Assembly (NCBI RefSeq): GCF_040581485.1
Contig: NC_090133.1
Span: 9,486,001 to 9,550,000 of the forward strand
Origin: Linepithema humile
Lineage: Eukaryota; Arthropoda; Insecta; Hymenoptera; Formicidae
Length of the DNA: 64,000 nucleotides
Direction: 5' to 3'
Shown here: one piece after another, positions 29,360-40,790 of the stretch
Position numbering within the stretch: the stretch's first letter is position 1
Layout of the letters: each line of letters opens with the position of its first letter
The notes under the pieces: model-generated
Told to the model about the DNA's origin: nothing
Database searches by the model: none
The model's input: only the letters and a program-made list of their open reading frames with translations
Position numbers and translations under genes: made by a program

Positions 29360-29990
29360 AGATCACTCACTCTCCCACCACGAATCTCCTTCACATACGA
29401 GTTCTCTAATATATCCTCTATTATATTCAACTAGTTTGCCATGTCCACTCAAACGACACGGACCTCCAATATCATTTTTAGCAAACTGACTCGTTACACC
29501 GAATAGTTTTGGTTCTTAGTTTTTTTAAAATAAGAAAGTTTACACGAAAACACAACATGACGGTACTGCTATGCATTGAGGTAAGAATATTTTTAGTAAT
29601 TTTAATAAATAACAAGTAATATAAAGATAAAAGTAGACATTGGTTCATGCTGGTTTTAGAATAATTGCAATCAACCACAATTCAAATCTTAAAAAGGACA
29701 TCGTGTATGTTTAATGTAAAACATGATTTCCTTCCTGATGATCTTAAGATTGGTGTTATTAGAAGAGGCATGACTTTCAAGATGTGTTGTCCTTCTAAAC
29801 AATTTTTAAATGTAACGAATATAAGAAGATTGTAATCCGAATTAGTTTTATAAGTAACGATTGTTTATTAATATGTTCCGAATTTTATAATAACTAACTA
29901 CTGAAGATGACCACAACCAGATGGTCGAAACGTCTAGATTGACCTAAACATTTGTTATATTATATTAATAAATTAAGCACGAAAATCCAG
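29360..29990 (+). other. Penelope-like element 3' region
   Basis: Non-coding sequence after the RT stop. At about 29900-29935 it contains GAAGATGACCACAACCAGA followed by GGTCGAAACGTC, a tail motif typical of Penelope-like elements. The exact 3' end was not fixed. Confidence 0.6.
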
Positions 29991-30734
29991 CTTGGGCTCT
30001 GTAGCTTGTTGTTAATAATTTATTTATATATTTTTTCATTGAAGTCCTGATATCTGAGTCTTCAGCTTTAGTGTACTTTTAATATCATTTTGTAATCATA
30101 ATTTAAAGGAGTTTTGCAGCTTTCTTTTGACGTATGCTAAAATATCTTTTCTAAGGAAAAAACATTATTTTCCATTTTTCATCTTTTAACTATTTTTATT
30201 ATGTATATTTGTATTAAAAGATGTTTTAATTATTAGATATATTTTTAAATTATTCACATATGTAATAATTTGTAAGATATTTATGAGACATCATATATGA
30301 GAGCGTAGTATCATATCGAAAACCGTCAACATTGTTAAGCATACTTTCGAAGAATAAAATCACTTTCTCCAGAACGCTGCCCGTGATTGATTTTCCATTG
30401 AATTTTGATTCCTTTCCTTTTGGTCTGTTTACACATAGTTAAATTATTTACATTGAAAAAAAAGTTATAAGTTTTAATTTATAATTTAAAGTTGTATTTT
30501 TATACGCAATATAACAAAAAAATAAGAATGTTTAGATAGTTTTAAGACAAACATAGCAAAAACGAATAAAATCTAAATTTAAATGATAAAAATAAATTGG
30601 TTCTTTAAGTAAAATGCTAATTAAATTTCAAATATTCGTTATTATACAAAGAATCTTTTAATATTGTTCTGTTATAAGAAGCTCGTCGATACAAAACGTG
30701 ATCGGCTTACTCGAAAACGTGATCAACTTTGTAA
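29991..30734. other. AT-rich sequence between Penelope tail and dynein block
   Basis: No open frame or repeat structure was recognised. It is probably the remains of dynein introns. Confidence 0.45.
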
Positions 30735-31166
30735 GATCTTTTAAAAGCTTTAAAAGGTTTGATCGTCATGCCGGAGCAATTCGAAACAATAATTATTAGT
30801 CTTTTTAATAAAATACCCGCAAATTGGCAAAGCAAGAGTTATCCTTCTCTAAAATCTTGGGTATGTGTAGAAAAATCTAAATCACAAATTTTTAATAATA
30901 TATTAATTTTTTTAGTGATTTTATAGATTTTATTTAAAGTTAATTATAATTAAAATTTTTTAATTGTTTTAATTAGCCACATGGTTCCACGATTTAAAGA
31001 AAAGGATTAAATTTATAAGCGATTGACGAGATCAAGATATACCGTCAGCATTTTGGGTGCCCGGTTTTTACTTTCCTCAAGCTCTCCTAACTGGCACATT
31101 GCAAAACTTTGCACGCAACTTTGCAAACATATAGTATCCATTGACACAATTGATTTTAGCTACAAG

Positions 31167-32045
31167 GTATACTGTCAATTATACCTTTAATTAATCGATT
31201 AATAGTTAATAATATGATAATTATAGAAAGTTAAATTAGAGGAGACTAATGGATTTTCAAAACATTTTCAGCTATTTGAGTTTCATTAAATATGAATAAC
31301 AATCAAATATACTAATTAAATAGAACTTTATATGCAAATTCTATTTTATAACTTTGATCAAAAATATCTGGAAATGTGTGGAATCAATAATTATTAATTA
31401 AATTATTATTAAATTGTTGTACGTTGATTTGCAGCAATTTTAAATTATTTTACATTTGAAAATTGATAGCAGGTGAGGTATTGCACATACGTAATCAATT
31501 CTACAAAACAATTTTCTTTCGTTGCAATAAGTAATAAAATTAATTGAATAAATATTGAATTTTTTATTTATATTTATATTTATAATCAATTTTACGAAAC
31601 AATTTTCTTTCGTTGCAATAAGTAATAAAATTAATTGAATAAATATTGAATTTTTTATTTATATTTATATTTATAAAAATAGATTTTTATATTGACACAA
31701 ATATACATTTATAATGCATATTTGGCAAAAAAAGTTTTTTTTCTTTATCATTAAATTTTGTATTAATTTTTTAAGAACAGCATCCACTCTCCAAAAAAGC
31801 ATGAAAATTCGATATTATATTCAATACAAATGTATTGAAATTTTGAAAATCTCGAAAGTATTGTTGCATCTTTTCCGCGACGCTGATTGGTTATCTCGAT
31901 TATTCTGACAGTTTGATAGTTTAACAGGGAAGATTATTATTATAATAATATTAAACGGTTATTAAATTATCATAATAAGTGCCTGCGCGTAACGCGCGCT
32001 TGTATTGTTCTAGTAATTTAAAAACGACAGTCTTAAGTGAAAATT
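31167..32045. other. AT-rich sequence, short direct duplication, no gene
   Basis: About 100 bp are repeated in direct orientation, with CAATTTTCTTTCGTTGCAAT near 31510 and again near 31600. A 64-codon frame at 31714 shows no motif. Confidence 0.5.
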
Positions 32046-32051
32046 TTATTC
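32046..32051 (-). promoter_or_regulatory. Probable polyadenylation signal of UQCRQ
   Basis: AATAAA on the minus strand lies about 62 nt downstream of the UQCRQ stop codon, a normal distance for the signal. Confidence 0.6.
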
Positions 32052-32112
32052 ATGGAATACAAATCACTTGTTAAATTTAAAACTTGCTTAATTAATTAAT
32101 TAATTAATTGAT

Positions 32113-33759
32113 TCACTTATCATTCGCATATAATTTGAGATCTTTGCGATTAAACCGATCATGTGCAGCAGTGGACCATTTATATATCACAGCTGACATT
32201 ATGAAACCTGTGCAAAGAAATATGGAATTGTGGACAAGTATCAAAAAATTAAATTAATTAAAACTTTTTGAAAAAATATTGCAAATATGAATCGTTAATC
32301 GGAATAAAAATTAGTGAAAAGTTGATAAAAATAAATGTTTAGAGACATTTTGTGATCTTATACGTAATAATTTTGGCGAGTCCCAAAGATTTCTTTATAG
32401 AAAAATATTAAAAGTATAATGGTAACTTTTTTTATCAATATCTTTTATATTATACAAAAAAATATATAAATAATATATAAACATATTTTATGTCATGTAA
32501 TCACACAAATTCTTTTATTTATCATATTTATCAATATATTCATTTATGATCCATTTATTTGATGCATAAAATTTGTATTGATTTATATTTCAAAATCTGT
32601 CAGTAAAATAACATCATTATCTTCTCATTTTTTTCAACAAAAACAATATATATAAATATATTTTTGTGTAACATCTTTTTCTGTTATGTTCCTATGAGGT
32701 AAATATAGTTCAAAAAATTTCAATTTTATATATTACAAAAACTATAAACACACAAAATTAAGTTAAATAAAATTATATTTATAAATATTATCTCAATCAA
32801 AATTTTTTTAATGCCAAAAATATCATTAGCTTAATTAATAATCATTAAAAGTTATTAAAAGTTATATAAAACTTTAATCTCATCTTCTATTTTATACTAA
32901 TCAAAATTTAAAAAATTGTTTGTTACACTGGAAAAAAAGTTTTGTTGTATTATAAGAAATTCTGGTTGATTCTACTAGTCCGTTTGTTCGAAAATGGACG
33001 AAACGAATTTTTTGTTGGAATTACCAGAGGATTCTGTTGAATTCCATTTTGTTTCAATCTATACAAAATTTCTTGTTAACTTTATTACATCGTTTTGTTA
33101 GGTTAACACAACTTTGTAGTTAAAAAACTAGTTCGGATAGGTGTGGTTTTTTAAAAATAATAACAATATATTTTGGTTTAAAGTATACTCAGTGATGCGA
33201 TGTTTCCTACCGGGTTCCCGACTCTCGAATCAAACGGTGTAGTTATAAAATGTAAAATCTTGTTACGATAACCAGAAATTCTGTTTTGTTTAACAAATAC
33301 GCTCAACCAGAAGCGTTTTATTAATATAATAAAACTATTTTTCTCAGTGTATAAATATCGCATATGAAATCGTTTAGGAAATACCGATGTATAATTGCTG
33401 ATCAGATGTCACATATGTATTTATAAGAATCGATTTCCGTTTTGGTTATTATGTAACATATTGATATTTGAATATTTTTGATAGCGATTAAATTAATTAG
33501 CTTTTAAAGTTATTTGTATTAAAATATTTCCTCATTCGTTATTGCGCGCATATAAATCGCTATCTAAAAAGTAATATCTTAAATTTTAATAAAGATGCAC
33601 ACCTGGAAGCACCGTTGGGAATGTACGCATGACTCTATTCACCATGTTAGGTATTCCATGAGTCATCGATTTTGCCCAAGCTTGCTGCTCTACTGGTGAC
33701 AAACTATAATATAAGATTCTACGAATACGGACTGGTAAATTACCAAATTCTAAACCCAT
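32113..33759 (-). CDS. UQCRQ: Cytochrome b-c1 complex subunit 8 (ubiquinone-binding protein QP-C)
   Basis: Exon 1 is 33759-33603, exon 2 is 32207-32113. The intron has GT and CAG borders, and 157 plus 95 nt join in frame to 83 codons and a TGA. The protein starts MGLEFGNLPVRIRR, then YYSLSPVEQQAW, HGIPNMVNRV, a hydrophobic segment from FPTVLPGFIMSAVIY, and a polar tail ending YANDK. Length and motif order (EFGNL, YSLSP-EQ, GIPN, one membrane helix) match subunit 8 of mitochondrial complex III, about 82 residues in animals. The product is a small single-helix subunit of the inner-membrane bc1 complex in respiration. No stop or frameshift is present and the intron borders are canonical, so it is likely functional. 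A 424-bp MITE sits in the intron, and a 14.3-kb nested insertion begins 28 bp upstream of the ATG. Confidence 0.88.
32926..33349. mobile_element. CACTG-ended MITE in the UQCRQ intron
   Basis: Ends CACTGGAAAAAAAGTTTTG and CTATTTTTCTCAGTG, with partly mirrored arms (AAATTCTGGTTGATTC against its counterpart near 33290). TA is on both sides. Within it, 33191-33233 is a one-sided piece of the CAGTGATGCGATG family seen at 19302. Confidence 0.6.
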
Positions 33760-34057
33760 TTTATGTAAATAATCAATAATATATAGCAGAGATCGGAATC
33801 AGTTGCAACTTTCAGCTTGATTTTTGTGATTGACGCTCACTGCCACCTCCTTGCCGCTCGCATGTTAGCAACGAGTCGTCAGACGCAGGTAACTAAGCCG
33901 CGCGATACTCAAGTCTTAGGGCCACTTTGACCAAGCTCCAGTTAACTTAATCGACGATTAAAGTGCTACCAACATGAAAAATAAAATATAGAAAGAGATC
34001 TTTTATTTTTTTCTATAACCTTACAAATTTATAATCGTGACATGTGCATGACTCTCT

Positions 34058-35274
34058 TTGACATGGAAAGAATTATTAGTAAATATTTTGTTTGATGATG
34101 AACATAAATATTATAGACAAAATCGACGAAGACCACGTTTCATTAGGCCACGTATTAATTACTTGGAAATTTTTGATGAAGTCGATTTCAAAAAAAAATT
34201 TGTACTTTCAAGATTTAGTTTCATGATGTTATTAGAAAGAATTGAAGATGAAATACAACATAAAACCAATCGGTATGTGTGAATATTCTATGTATACAAA
34301 TATATACAGTATAGATATTTAAAGTTTATATATTTTATATATTTCAGTAATAATGCTATTCCACCTGCAATCCAATTAATGGAATTACACTCTTAGATTT
34401 TATGCTACTGGATCATTTTTAAAAACTATTGGCGATTTTTGTACAATTAGTGAAGTAAGTGCACAAAATATAATTCATCGTGTGTCTCCTGCTATTGCTG
34501 CATTGAGAGATGAATTTATAAAACTTCCTATATCTCCAGAAGACATTCAAAGAAACCAACAAGAATTTTTTCAAACAGCCAAATTTATACGTGTTATTGG
34601 TTGCATGGACTGTACTCATGTCAAAATTCAATCATATGGTAAGAAAAATTTATTTCTAAATATATCTTTAAAATATACTTTTTTTTATTGTTTATTTTTA
34701 GGTGGAGAAAACAATGAATTGTATCGTAACAGAAAAGGTTATTTTTCTATAAATGTACAAGTAGTTATTAATGCAAGATTGGAAATAATAATAGATGTAG
34801 TAGCACGTTGGCCAGGGTCCACACATGATTCCACTATATTTTATCACTCAAGGATTAAGAGTTTATTTGAAGAAAATAGATTCAGTGATGGTTTACTGCT
34901 TGGAGATTCTTCTTGGATATCCGAATCTATCATACTTGATGACTCCGTTAAGAAATCCGACAACACCCGCAGAACATCTTTATAACGAATCGCAGATTCG
35001 AACACGCTCAAAAATTGAAAGATGTTTTGGTATATGGAAAAGAAGATTTCCTGTTTTGTCTATTGGATCGCGTTTCCATACAGTTGATAAAATACTTACT
35101 ATTATTATAGCGACAGCTGTATTGCACAACATTGCGCAGCAGGAAAATGAACCAAATTTGATTAATCCTGAAACATATAATAATGTTATAGCACAAGTGC
35201 AAAATGTAAACCTGGATAATGAGAATTATAATGATGAACGACAACGTTTAATTTTGGAATATTTTGATAAGTAA
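34058..35274 (+). pseudogene. PIF/Harbinger transposase (HARBI1-like), frameshifted
   Basis: Block 1 (34058-34270) ends at a GTATGT donor and has RRRPRFIRPR and FKKKFVLSRFSFMMLLERI, the N-terminal region. After TTTCAG, block 2 has NNAIPPAIQL and, one frame over, LRFYATGSF. Block 3 (34482-34985) has GDFCTISE before it, then RVIGCMDCTHVKIQSYG (first catalytic D), a GTAAG...TTTAG intron, RKGYFSINVQ, and WPGSTHDSTIF (second D). A frameshift near 34910 leads to block 4 (to 35274): RSKIERCFGIWKRRFPVL (catalytic E) and VLHNIA. All three catalytic residues survive, but at least two frameshifts break the frame. The family cuts and pastes DNA at TWA sites together with a Myb-like partner, which lies next door. 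Confidence 0.85.
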
Positions 35275-35956
35275 TGAAAATTTTATATTCAATTTTATAA
35301 AAATTTATTATAATATATGATATTTATAATAACTAATATATTTTAATAATTACAGGTTATTTTAAATAAAATTTGAAAATAACGGCATAAACAATAAATA
35401 AATATTTTTATTTTGGATTTATTGAAGGTAATAAACAGTTACAGTTTTATGAAATACAATTTTATTTAAAAAATTATAAAAAAATTTGTTTTATATTTTT
35501 CTTATGTATTTTATGATAAATATATGATATACAATCATATATATTGTTTTTAACATTTACATTTTGAACATAATACTTTTCAGAGTTAATAATAAAAGTG
35601 ATTTAACAAAATATAACATACTTAATATGAGATCACTTTTTTTTTAAAGTAAAACAATTTAACTTGTTACAGTCTTATTAAACAGTCTTATTGAATAAAA
35701 GTTAAACTCAAATACAAATTAAAGTTAATAATTTTATTGTAAATATTTTAAATAAAATATTTAAAATAAATTATTGTTGATTGATTGATTGCTATTCTTC
35801 TCTTTAACATAACTAAATAAATATTTTATATTTATCACATTTTTAAACTAAAATATTAATCAACAACTTTAATTAAACAAAATTTAAAAAATTAAAAAAA
35901 AAGCATTAATAATCAACAAATATTGCAATCTTTTTTTCTATTATAAGATTTAATTA
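35275..35956. other. AT-rich spacer between the two Harbinger genes
   Basis: Convergent 3' ends face each other here. No open frame was recognised; poly-A signal-like AATAAA strings are frequent. Confidence 0.5.
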
Positions 35957-36955
35957 TTATAAGATAGATTGTGAGATGTTCCTTTTTTCTTCAATTGTAT
36001 TTTTCAATATTTTTTCTTTCTCTAACGATACTTTTAATAATTCTATTTTCAATTTTTCCTTTTCAAGTTTAGCTTTTAGTATGTCAATTTTATAACTCTT
36101 TTTTTCTTTTTCATTTATTTGCAGTGTGTAGATTAATTCAGTTTTAGCCTCATCTAATGTATTATTTTCAAGTTTTATTTTCTTGCAATTTTTATTCTTC
36201 GGTGTCGATGTATTTTCAAAATGTAATGGATAACTTTTCTGTAATTTTAATTTTTTTGTGTCCCAAGATTTCCACAACCATCATCTTTATTCTTAAGTAA
36301 ATACTACAAATTTAAAATATAACATTTAAAATATAATGAAACTTTACAAACTTTATAAATGATTTGATTTCATAATGACTTACTAAAATTACTTTCTTTG
36401 GATTATTATCTTCACTAATTTCTATTATATTTTTAACAGTATTGGTATTTTCGTTATTTGAATCATAAGAATTAAATGATTCATTTACTGTTGTTACTCA
36501 TATTTTCCTTATTATAATCTGAATCAAAAGGATTAAATAATCCATTTACTGTTGTTTCACCTATAATATCTCGGGCTCGCTTAAATAAATGATTTTTTTT
36601 TTTTTCAAAGTGTACTACACCACCACCTACAAATGCCATAAAAATGTATTAAATTAAAATCTTATAGCTTTAATAATAAATTAACGCTTACCTGTTTTAT
36701 AACTTTTACGCTTCAATTCTGCAAAATATTTTCTTGTATCTCTTTTAATGTTTTCCCAACAATTACGTAAATTTTGTTCAGATCGTATAATTGTTCTATT
36801 TTTATTATATTCCATAGCAATATTAGTTCATGCTTCATTTTTTTTTTAAATGTAATGTTATCAGTTTCTTTATTTTCAACAATGTGACGATATAAATATA
36901 TAATATCTAATAAGTCATTTTTCTCAACAGTAGTAAAATTTCTGGCTCGTTGCAT
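35957..36955 (-). pseudogene. Harbinger Myb/SANT-like DNA-binding partner, three exons, frameshifted
   Basis: Exon 1 (36955-36692) begins MQRARNFTTVEKNDLLDI, then IVENK, and after a one-base slip reads IIRSEQNLRNCWENIKRDTR and AELKRKSYKT before GTAAG. This is the trihelix Myb-like domain (NFT..E...L; NL...W.N.K). Exon 2 (from 36626, after GTAG) has VVHFEKKK and RARDIIGETT, then an acidic stretch with another slip. Exon 3 (about 36290-35957) has WKSWDTKKLK and a long coiled coil rich in K and E (ILKAKLEKEKLKIELLKVS). In PIF/Harbinger elements this protein carries the transposase to the nucleus and the element ends. Its start lies 193 bp from the R1 insertion, which probably removed its promoter context. 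Confidence 0.75.
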
Positions 36956-37148
36956 GTTTTGACAATTTCTGTAAGTTGTATATTATTTGTATATTTAATA
37001 ACTTTAATTAAATTAAGTTGTAAAATTAATTTAACATTACCTTATCTTATTCAATATTTTTCTTCTGTTATGACAATTATATCTCTTGATTTTTTGACAG
37101 CTCTGAAAAAGATTAGATTAGAGCGACGGATTACAGTAATAGAAATTA

Positions 37149-38450
37149 CCTCCTCGTTGTGCGCCACCTTGTCGTGGTGAGGGGGCTCACCGTGGGATGG
37201 CTCATTGAAGTCTTCTCACGGTGCTAAGAGCGCACAGTTCCTTTTTAGGAGGGAACGGGGGTCCGGCTACCCTTTTGGGATGTTCCCGATTAGCCAGTAG
37301 GGGTTGGCGGCCCTGACTACAATCGCCCGGATGCCTGGATCCGTTAGGAGTGTTTGTCACTCCACCGGGACAGAGGAGTAAACCTCGAGAAAAAATCCGG
37401 GGCCTGACCAGCCTCGTTAGCACGCCGGTGTTCCGGCATAACGGTCGGCCCCCTATTGCACGAGGGGAGGCGTGGCGACTCATACCGTAATCCCAGTTTA
37501 TGGGGCCGGGGGCCGGTACTAGCGTAGCTAGGACGGGCCGCGAGGGTGGACAAACCTCTATAAAAAGACCCGGGTAGGCCGAGCTCGTTAGCCCTGGGTG
37601 GGCAGTCGGCCTAGGAGAAGGAAACTCCGAGAACAAACCACAGGATTGGTGGGGGGGGGAGGTGCGCTGCTCTCCTCCCCAGTTGTACCCGGACTCGTCG
37701 CATTCGGCCGGGGGTCGTCCTTCTCCGTGCTCGCGCGACCATACACACACACGCTTATACATACACATTCTTGGCCCCCGTACTCTCTGGGCGCCTTCGC
37801 TGATGCGAAGCTGCTCGGAAGTCGGGGGCCATGCATGCATTCGGCGGGGGGCCCCCGCGCATCGTGGTGATGCGTAGGGTGCCGCTTCTCGTACTGCATA
37901 CACACACACATGCACTCACCATTCATACACATACACATTTCATTCACACTTACACACACTTCACCTCATTCACGCCCGCCCGGGTGAGGACCTGTGGTCC
38001 GTTTCTGCGGGCCGGCATGTGGGTGGTGAGGGGGCGGCTGTGTCGGGACGTGTTCCTCGGGGGATGTCCCGCTTTCGACCCGGGGGCGCGCTTTCGGGGC
38101 ATTCCGTCGCCTGTGATCCGCCGCATGTCGGGCCTCATGCGGGCGGGTGGCGGAGCGGGTCTCCCTGCTGGCCGGTCGGTAGCGTGCGCCAAGCGGGCCA
38201 GTTTCTTTTTCGGGGGCCCGTAAGGCGTGCGCGCCGATTGATGTGTCGGGTCCGGGACAATAGCGCGGAAGTCCCAAGGTGGAAGGCATCGTGCCGAGGG
38301 CTGAATGGCCGCAGAGATTCAAAAAATGTGCGGTCGCAAACGATCCCTGTGGGGCACCTGGCGCAACCCCACAGTATTTTAGTCGTCTTACCCCGGTATG
38401 GAGGCTCTGCCGGGGTGGACATGTTTTCCTACCATAATCATGGGACAAAC
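37149..38450 (+). other. R1 unit 1 5' UTR
   Basis: GC-rich leader beginning CCTCCTCGTTGTGCGCCACC. The segment 37370-37620 (CACGCCGGTGTTCCGGCATA, CCTCTATAAAAAGA) recurs at 44150-44400 in unit 2. TATAAAAA at about 37559 could be promoter-like. (CA)n-rich sequence at 37740 and 37900. The long open frames on either strand here are GC-driven and show no motifs. Confidence 0.55.
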
Positions 38451-40633
38451 ATGGAAAAATTTACAAAGACAAAAACAAACAAACAGCGGGACGGACAAAA
38501 CAAAGACGACGAGGCAATCTTTAAAGAAATTGAGATGGGGCTGGCACATATTCAGGCAGAGAGGGGCTAAACAACCGGCCAGGAGATTGTAGCCGCCAAA
38601 TCGGGGGTAGCGAGACTGAGGCGCGACGAACCGGGAGCTGCAGCTAGCAGGGAATCGTCACCTGCTAGCATAAAAAGGAAGGGCAGCACCGCTTTCTCTT
38701 CCTCGAATGAGAGTGGAGAGGAGGCGGATAAATTCTGGACCCCAAGAGGGAAGATGGGAAGAGGGGACATCTCCGACGGGAGCATGGAGAAAGGAGGAGG
38801 AACCATCGGAGAAGGACCGAGCAGGCCGAGGAAACAAAAGAGAAGGGAGATGGCCATCCCTGAAGAGGAACTCCTGGACCGATATGGGCGTCTCCTCGAT
38901 GAGAATGGGGCTCTCAAAGAGGAGAACGCCAGACTCAGGAGGGAGTTGAAGGGGATAGAGAGGGACAATTTGCCACCTCCCCCTCCTCCCACTCCAGGCC
39001 TACTGGTCCGCAGCTCGGTGTTGGGACCTATGAGGAGGAGGACAGAGGAAGAGAAGGAGAAGGAGAAGGAACTCACCCGATCGTCCGCGCGGGACCGGAC
39101 GGCGAGGCGGGCACGGACAAGGAGGAGAGAGCCCCCCACCCCTATCACGGGAGAAAAGGTGATGAGAAGGTTGCCGGAATTGCTGGAGGAATTGATCCCG
39201 GCAATCCTGGCAAAGATGGGGATGATTCCATTCCATTCCGTCAGCGGGGAAAAGGGTCCTCCCTTCTAAAGAGGGGAGAGGGTGGGGCAAGAAAGGAAAA
39301 ATGGCCAAGGCCAATCTCCCTCCCTCCGCCACCCCCTCTAAGGGAGCCCCACGTCCGCGTTGGAGCGGGGAAGAATCGGCGGCGTCTCCCGCAAAGCAGC
39401 TGGCCATGAGAGAAGGGGGGCCTTCCCTCCCACGACAACAGCAACGGCAGCAGCGGAGTGCATAAGCCTCCCTCACCATTCACCGCCAACTATGCGAGGG
39501 TGCTGGAAAGAAGGGAGAGAGCCAAGGCAGCGCAAACGGCCAAGGCGACTCAGGCGGCAAAAGGACCGCAGGGAAAGGAGAAGGGCCCGACCAAACCCGC
39601 CCCCTCTAATGCCCCGAAAACCCGGAGATCCCCCAAGAACGCGGCCATTACGGTCACACGCTCGCGGGGGGAGTACGCCCGGGTTATGAGAGAGGCGAGG
39701 GGGAAGATCGATCTCGGAGGCTTGGGGATCGGGGAGATAAAGTTCGGGACGGCCAGGACGGGCGCCACCCTCCTGGAAGTCCCAGGCCCGGACAGTGGCA
39801 AGAAAGCCGATGCCCTGGCCGAGGCCCTCAAAAAGGCCTTCCAGGGGAAGAAAGACGTAAGGGTGGAGAGACCCATAAAAATGGGGGAATTGCGGATCCG
39901 CGACCTACATGTATCGATTGATTCGAATAAGGTCGCGGAGGCCGTGGCGGAGGTAGGAGGATGCCCTCTCCCTAGGGTAAGGGTGGGACCCATCCGGCCC
40001 TCTCAAGGCGGAAGTGAAATGGGCGTGGTGTGTGTGCGGTGCCCCCTCGATGCGGCCATTAAGGTTGTCGCGGGAGGGGGCCGTATCAAAGTGGGAGGAT
40101 GGGCGATTGTAGGGGTCTCTCTGTTAGAAGAGAGACCCTTACAGTGCTTTAAATGCCTGGGAAAGGGCCACGTGCGCGTTAATTGCACGAGCTCTTTTGG
40201 CAGGAGTGGCGCCTGCTACAGGTGCGGATCAACGGGGCATATCGCCAGAGACTGCAAGGCCCCTGCGAGCTGCCCTGTATGCAGGGACAAGGGGCTCCCA
40301 CACGCGCATAGGGTGGGGGGCTCTGCTTGTAAGGCCCCTAGTAGCAGGGGGCGTACGAAGAGGGGCGTTGTAGTGGGTATGGCCTCAGCCCCCGTGCCCA
40401 CCTCCAAATCTGCCAAGTCCCCGGGAAAGAAGGTGGGGACGGAGAGGAAGGAGGGGAAGGGCGTGGCCTTGGCACCCACGCCCTCTCCGGAAGTGATGGA
40501 TGTTGAGGAGGCGGGAACACCGGACGCGGTTGCTTTGAACTCCGCGTCCGGACCCGCAGACTTGATAGGAGAGAAGGTGGGACAAGCGGGCGTGGCTTTG
40601 GACCCCACGTCCGCTCCTGCTGGCCGTCCGTGA
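38451..40633 (+). pseudogene. R1 unit 1 ORF1 (Gag-like, CCHC knuckles), broken
   Basis: The frame from 38451 (MEKFTKTKTNKQRDG) has a TAA at 38568, then continues in frame to 39267 with a leucine-rich coiled coil (LLDRYGRLLDENGALKEEN). A frameshift lies between 39270 and 39458. The C-terminal part (39458-40633) is open for 391 codons, with the R1-type Gag core (LLEVPGPDSGKKADALAEAL, VRVGPIRPS) and three zinc knuckles at about 40143-40312: CFKCLGKGHVRVNC, CYRCGSTGHIARDC, and C-x2-C...H...C. In R1 elements ORF1 packages the RNA. One stop and at least one frameshift break it. Confidence 0.75.
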
Positions 40634-40790
40634 GCCGGCGGTAAACGCGGCAATTGAGGAGGATGAAACCCTCTGGATTCCTCCAAAAGAAGAGAGACCC
40701 AGGGGGAATTTTGAACAGCGCGGTGGCGGTAGAGCAGAACCGACACCGGCCGAAGAAATTGCGGTGGGAGACCTGGAGGATTCTGTGTAG

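Larger units (their letters stand above)
27575..31166 (+). pseudogene. Axonemal dynein heavy chain, C-terminal exons, decayed
   Basis: Four stretches match the end of axonemal dynein heavy chains, in order. (1) About 27575-27608, FRLWMTSEP. (2) About 27748-28001, DLPFNNPSLFGMHSND, QTKAY...LSSIQ, and a GTAC donor. (3) About 30735-30860, LKALKGLIVMPEQFE and SYPSLKSW, before GTATGT. (4) 30977-31166, after an AG: IPSAFWVPGFYFPQALLTG and NFAR, then in another frame VSIDTIDFSYK. Block 4 has a TGA after KFISD and a frameshift near 31125. Exons expected between blocks 1 and 2, and the last exon, are missing. A Penelope-like element sits between blocks 2 and 3. The functional protein is a ciliary motor; this copy is not functional. 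Confidence 0.75.

Noticed and set aside
37202..37915. 237-codon minus-strand frame
   Set aside because: Lies in the GC-rich R1 5' UTR, has no motif, and overlaps several equally long frames on both strands. GC-rich DNA has few stops.
38567..39148. Long minus-strand frames across R1 ORF1 and ORF2
   Set aside because: They are antisense shadows of the R1 coding region with no conserved motif. The same applies to 40216-40842, 41752-42258 and 45720-46574.
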